Part shown: positions 60,532 through 64,000 of the stretch, piece by piece
Layout: every line of letters begins with the position of its first letter
How positions within the stretch are numbered: the stretch's first letter is position 1
Assembly (NCBI GenBank): GCA_016710885.1
Contig: JADJUC010000005.1
Location: forward strand, 165,252-229,251
DNA length: 64,000 bases
Reading direction: 5' to 3'
Source: Candidatus Proximibacter danicus
GTDB lineage: Bacteria; Pseudomonadota; Gammaproteobacteria; Burkholderiales; Rhodocyclaceae
The notes under the pieces: generated by a model
Told to the model about the DNA's origin: nothing
The model's database searches: none
What the model saw: the letters and a program-made list of their open reading frames with translations, nothing else
Made by a program: the position numbers and the translations under genes

Positions 60532-61809
60532 CTGAAATTACTCGTCATCGGTTCCGGCGGTCGCGAACACGCGCTGGCCTGGCGCCTCGCCAAATCCCCC
60601 GGGCTGCAGAAAGTCTACGTCGCTCCCGGCAACGCGGGTACGGCGCGCGAACATGAACTGCTGAACGTCAGCCTTACCGACCCGTCAGCGCTGGCCGACT
60701 TTGCCGAGAAGGAGGGTGTGTACCTGACCGTCGTCGGGCCGGAAGCGCCGCTCGCCGCCGGCGTGGTCAACCTCTTCCGTGCGCGCGGCCTGAAGATCTT
60801 CGGTCCGACCAAGGAAGCTGCGCAACTCGAATCGTCGAAGGATTTCGCCAAACGCTTCATGGCCCGGCACAACATCCCGACGGCCTTCTTCGAGACCTTC
60901 ACCGACTCCGCCGCCGCGCACGCCTACATCGACCGCATCGGCGCGCCCATCGTCATCAAGGCCGACGGCCTGGCTGCCGGCAAGGGCGTCGTCGTTGCCA
61001 TGACGCTGGAAGAAGCGCACGCTGCTGTCGACGACATGCTCTCCGGCAACAAACTGGGCGATGCCGGGGCAAGGGTCGTCATCGAAGAGTTCCTCGAGGG
61101 CGAGGAAGCCAGCTTCATCGTCATGGTCGACGGTAAAAATGTGCTGGCACTGGCGTCGAGCCAGGACCACAAGCGCATCGGCGACGGCGACACCGGCCCG
61201 AACACCGGCGGCATGGGCGCCTACTCGCCGGCACCGGTGGTAACGCCGGAAATCCATGCCAAGGCGATGCGCGAAATCATCCTGCCGACCGTGCGCGGCA
61301 TGTTTGCCGACGGCATCCCCTACACCGGTTTCCTCTACGCCGGCCTGATGATCGGCAAGGGCGGCTCGGTCAAGACGGTTGAATTCAACTGCCGCATGGG
61401 CGACCCGGAAACGCAGCCGATCATGATGCGCCTGAAGTCGGACCTCGTCGATCTGCTGGAGCACGCCATCGACGGCACGCTCGACCAGGTCGAAGCCGAA
61501 TGGGATCGCCGCGTGGCTCTTGGCGTTGTTCTCGCTGCGGCCAACTATCCGGACACGCCGAAGAAGGGCGATGCCATCAACGGCCTGCCGACCGGCAACA
61601 GCTTCGGCGAAGACGCCCACGTCTTCCACGCCGGCACCACCGAAGCCGACGGCCAGGTGGTCACCAGCGGCGGCCGCGTGCTGTGCGTCACGGCACTCGG
61701 CGAAAACGTGAAGATTGCGCAAAAGCGCGCCTACGAAGTCGCCGCCGACATCCAGTTCGACGGCATGCAGTTCCGGAAAGATATTGGCTACCGCGCCATT
61801 TCGCGTTAA
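60532..61809 (+). CDS. purD: phosphoribosylamine-glycine ligase
   Basis: 425 aa if it starts at CTG 60532, which gives the family's N-terminus KLLVIGSGGREHALAWRLA; no ATG, GTG or TTG is in frame between the upstream TGA and this point. AAAGG lies 8 nt before. ATP-grasp enzyme: VVGPEAPLAAG, IKADGLAAGKGVVVA, DHKRIGDGDTGPNTGGMGAY, VEFNCRMGDPETQ are intact. Second step of purine synthesis. Follows purH, separated only by element D. Confidence 0.93.
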   Translation: MKLLVIGSGGREHALAWRLAKSPGLQKVYVAPGNAGTAREHELLNVSLTDPSALADFAEKEGVYLTVVGPEAPLAAGVVNLFRARGLKIFGPTKEAAQLESSKDFAKRFMARHNIPTAFFETFTDSAAAHAYIDRIGAPIVIKADGLAAGKGVVVAMTLEEAHAAVDDMLSGNKLGDAGARVVIEEFLEGEEASFIVMVDGKNVLALASSQDHKRIGDGDTGPNTGGMGAYSPAPVVTPEIHAKAMREIILPTVRGMFADGIPYTGFLYAGLMIGKGGSVKTVEFNCRMGDPETQPIMMRLKSDLVDLLEHAIDGTLDQVEAEWDRRVALGVVLAAANYPDTPKKGDAINGLPTGNSFGEDAHVFHAGTTEADGQVVTSGGRVLCVTALGENVKIAQKRAYEVAADIQFDGMQFRKDIGYRAISR

Positions 61810-61831
61810 ACCGCAAAACAGACAAGCAAAA

Positions 61832-61868
61832 GGGCGGCGCATCGGGAAACCGGGCCGCCCATTTTTTT
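61832..61868 (+). terminator. rho-independent terminator after purD
   Basis: GGGCGGC (61832-61838) / GCCGCCC (61854-61860) with a 15-nt loop, then ATTTTTTT. It lies just before the hemF ATG, so hemF may need its own promoter or read-through. Confidence 0.8.
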
Positions 61869-61883
61869 ACTCCCGGAGCCCCT

Positions 61884-62795
61884 ATGGACACCCAGCAGCT
61901 GAAGGATTACTTCACCGGACTGCAGTCGCGCATCGTCGCCGAACTGGAAACTTTCGACGGCCAAGCTTTCCGCACCGACTCCTGGGATCGCCCTGAAGGG
62001 GGCGGCGGCATCTCGCGGCTGATCGAGCAGGGCAATTTCTTCGAACGTGGCGGCGTCAATTTCTCGCACGTCACCGGCAAGTCGCTGCCCGCTTCGGCCA
62101 CCGCCGTGCGCCCGCAACTCGCCGGTCGCGCCTGGGAAGCGATGGGCGTGTCGCTGGTGCTGCACCCGGAAAACCCCTACTGCCCGACGGCGCACATGAA
62201 CGTGCGCTGCTTCGTTGCCAGCAAGGAAGGCGAGGAGGATGTCTGGTGGTTTGGTGGCGGCATGGACATGACGCCCTATTACGGCTTCGACGAAGATGTG
62301 CGCCATTTCCATTCCACCTGCAAAGCGGCGCTGACGCCTTTCGGCGACGAAGTCCATGCGAAGTACAAGCAGTGGTGCGACGAGTATTTCTTCCTCAAGC
62401 ACCGCAATGAGCCGCGCGGTGTTGGCGGGGTATTCTTCGATGATCTCAACGAAGGCGGCAAAGGTGGTTCATTCGAGCGATGCTTCGCGCTGACACAGGC
62501 CGTCGGCAACGCCTTCACGCACGCCTACCTGCCCCTCCTGGCCAAGCGCCGCGACACGCCCTACGGCGAGCGCGAGCGCGATTTCCAGGCCTATCGGCGC
62601 GGCCGCTACGTGGAATTCAATCTGGTCTGGGATCGCGGCACGCTGTTCGGCCTGCAGTCGGGCGGGCGCACCGAATCGATCCTGATGTCGATGCCGCCGA
62701 TCGTGAAATGGCGCTATGACTGGAAGCCGGAAGCCGGCTCACCGGAAGCGGTGCTCTACGAGAAATATCTCAAGCCACAGGACTGGGCCGAATAG
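61884..62795 (+). CDS. hemF: oxygen-dependent coproporphyrinogen III oxidase
   Basis: 303 aa. Oxidative decarboxylation of coproporphyrinogen III. PTAHMNVRCFVA, WWFGGGMDMTPYYGFDEDVRHFH, RGVGGVFFDDLNEGG, YVEFNLVWDRGTLFGLQSGGRTESILMSMPP are hallmark blocks. CGGAGCC lies upstream of ATG 61884. Shows oxygen-using growth; the anaerobic HemN was not seen here. Confidence 0.97.
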   Translation: MDTQQLKDYFTGLQSRIVAELETFDGQAFRTDSWDRPEGGGGISRLIEQGNFFERGGVNFSHVTGKSLPASATAVRPQLAGRAWEAMGVSLVLHPENPYCPTAHMNVRCFVASKEGEEDVWWFGGGMDMTPYYGFDEDVRHFHSTCKAALTPFGDEVHAKYKQWCDEYFFLKHRNEPRGVGGVFFDDLNEGGKGGSFERCFALTQAVGNAFTHAYLPLLAKRRDTPYGERERDFQAYRRGRYVEFNLVWDRGTLFGLQSGGRTESILMSMPPIVKWRYDWKPEAGSPEAVLYEKYLKPQDWAE

Positions 62796-62815
62796 TTAGT
62801 CAACGAGAAAGTGCG

Positions 62816-62904
62816 AACCACCAAGACACCAAGTTCACCAAGAGGCACAAAGTTAACCCCCATGATTTCCTTGGTGGCCCTTTGTGCCTTGGTGTCTTGG
62901 TGGT
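62816..62904. repeat. palindromic intergenic element (element E)
   Basis: AACCACCAAGACACCAAG (from 62816) with GAGGCACAAAG, and the inverted CTTTGTGCCTTGGTGTCTTG followed by GTGGT (to 62904). Centre about 27 nt. It lies between the convergent ends of hemF and the next gene. Confidence 0.65.
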
Positions 62905-62910
62905 AAAGCT

Positions 62911-63150
62911 TTATCGGAGCTTCCCGGTCATCACCCGCAGCGCAGCGGGATTCTTCACTTCCATTTTTCCGCCGGTCCCCGAGAGGTTACCGCAGGCACA
63001 TTTGGCCGGGGTATGCGGCACGGAACTGACGATTCCCTGACACTCCTGGCACTCGTAGTAATACATCGCACCTGCCGGCAACTGATCTGGTGCCGGCGCC
63101 GGCGCCACGGGAGAAAAACGGTAGATCTTGCGTAGGTCTAGGTTCAGCAT
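62911..63150 (-). CDS. small protein with cysteine pairs, probable zinc ribbon
   Basis: 79 aa, not recognised. Central part has YECQECQGIV and, 16 residues later, AKCACGNL, i.e. C-x2-C ... C-x-C, a pattern that could bind zinc or form a rubredoxin-like knuckle. The N-terminus is short and Pro/Ala-rich. No neighbours on its strand close enough to form an operon except hemY, whose end is 28 bp upstream. Confidence 0.65.
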   Translation of the reverse strand: MLNLDLRKIYRFSPVAPAPAPDQLPAGAMYYYECQECQGIVSSVPHTPAKCACGNLSGTGGKMEVKNPAALRVMTGKLR

Positions 63151-63177
63151 TGCCGGTCATCTCTGAAAGCAGGTGGC

Positions 63178-64000
63178 TTAGTCTAGCGCGCTGCCCGGCT
63201 GCGCGGAAAGCTGCGCTGCAGCACGATAGTGACGATTGGCATCGTCGGGGCGGTCGAGTTCATCCGCCAGTGCCGCCAGCGCCAGATACGCCTCACGCAA
63301 GGGCGCAACGGAAAGTGAGGCGTCAAGGTAGCTTTGGGCCTTGCCCCACAACTGCTGTTGCATGCACAGCCGCCCCAGAACCACGAGCAAAGTGGCTTCG
63401 CGCGGATATTTCTGCAGCCAGGCTTCGGCCCGGCCAAGACGTGCCGGCGCATCGCCATCGGCATCACCGTAAAGCGCCAGCAGGGCACTGTCCCATTCGC
63501 GTTCAAGCTGGTTCTCGATGACTCGCCGGGCGTCCTCAAATGCCCCAATGCATTCAGCGCGCCAGCCACGGCCTGGGCCAGCCGCGGCCCGGTTTCGTTA
63601 TCTGGAACACGAGCGAAATAGGCGCGTAGCTGCGCCGCGTCGCCACGCCGTTGGGCGATGTTTTCCCGATGCGCCTTGAGCTTTATTTCCCGCGCAACTT
63701 CCGCTGCCAGCGCATCACGCTTTTCCAGTTGGCGGGCGATGCGCAGCACTTCATTCCAGTTTCCGCAGCCCTGCTGCGCACGCAATTCCAGGCGCAAGGC
63801 TGCGATGTGGCGACCGGCGATCTGCTGCAGGCGGTTCAGCACGGCAACGGCATCCTCGAAGCGGCGGGCGTCGAGGTACATCTCCGCTTCCAGCATCAAC
63901 CGGGCGGCTTCGGTGCGGGCATCGTCGAGGGTGGCGCGATCCAGCCAGGCTTCCTGTTTCCCCGGTTCGCGCATGCGTTGTGCCGCCCGTGCGGCGATCA
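63178..64000 (-). CDS. hemY: HemY-like TPR protein, C-terminal part only, frameshifted
   Basis: The visible part starts outside the window (last codons before the edge read IAARAAQRMREPGKQEAWL, the HemY pattern) and ends at 63178. TPR-type helices: ARRFEDAVAVLNRLQQIAG, LLVVLGRLCMQQQLWGKAQ, YLALAALADELDRPDDANRH. The frame breaks at 63543-63546, where one G is missing in GGGG: ALNALG-AFEDARRVIENQ becomes ALNALGHLRTP. HemY is an inner-membrane protein coupled to haem synthesis genes hemCD, which would lie to the right. Confidence 0.82.

Noticed and set aside
60685..61842. 385-codon open frame on the minus strand opposite purD
   Set aside because: Shadow of the ATP-grasp gene; no independent signals.
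31038..62904. CRISPR array
   Set aside because: The palindromic elements are dispersed kilobases apart with different centres; there is no regular repeat-spacer pattern and no cas gene.

Overview
The window looks like a chromosomal stretch of a betaproteobacterium, probably of the Rhodocyclales (Dechloromonas/Azonexus-like). This is inferred from the high G+C content, protein character and gene neighbourhoods (dusB-fis-purH-purD-hemF; yibN-grxC-secB-gpsA-trmL; glyA-nrdR-ribD; argB-HAD phosphatase-slmA; bioB-bioC next to comF). No tRNA, rRNA, CRISPR array or complete insertion sequence was seen.

Layout. 1-1065 (minus): an ECF-type sigma factor, a small zinc-finger anti-sigma factor and the start of an HvfA/oxazolin-type modified-peptide precursor cut by the window edge. 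1162-4823 (plus): an Hsp20 behind a near-perfect heat-shock promoter, a secreted low-complexity protein, argB, a HAD phosphatase and slmA. 4945-9321: a decayed LysR gene, hemB, a candidate small RNA, engB, a dihaem cytochrome c4 and a CBS-domain protein. 9418-13994: bioB-bioC, comF and a PglL-type oligosaccharyltransferase. 13979-33150 (minus): an almost complete MSHA type IV pilus locus (mshE-G-F-B-A, a nucleotidyltransferase plus small protein, mshC-D-O-P-Q, then mshI-I2-J-K-L-M-N). 33254-43826: trmL, gpsA-SH3-secB-grxC-yibN, an ArsR regulator, envC-like and ctpA-like envelope genes, a MoeB-like enzyme, ribD-nrdR-glyA. 43907-53554: a histidine phosphatase, a TRAP transporter, pmbA, darP, mog, a PilZ-type protein and a universal stress protein. 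53741-64000: thyA-pgi-folA, dusB-fis-purH-purD, hemF and the C-terminal part of hemY.

How the genes work together. Most of the window is housekeeping: purine, thymidylate/folate, haem, biotin, arginine and riboflavin synthesis. The main accessory system is the MSHA pilus: its ATPase MshE carries two c-di-GMP-binding type motifs, a glycosyltransferase of the pilin O-OTase family lies against its distal end, and a PilZ-type protein is encoded elsewhere. The sigma/anti-sigma/HvfA unit suggests metal-stress handling.

Two window-wide patterns matter when reading the annotation. First, at least eight otherwise intact, often essential genes carry one single-base indel, usually in a G/C run (engB, mshD/mshO, mshG, the histidine phosphatase, darP, the PilZ gene, purH, hemY), and there is a poly-A/poly-G tract at 3370-3443; these look more like sequence or assembly errors than real decay. 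Second, five palindromic elements with accacgg/ccgtggt-like ends lie between genes, mostly where genes converge, and one encloses a decayed GxxExxY gene.
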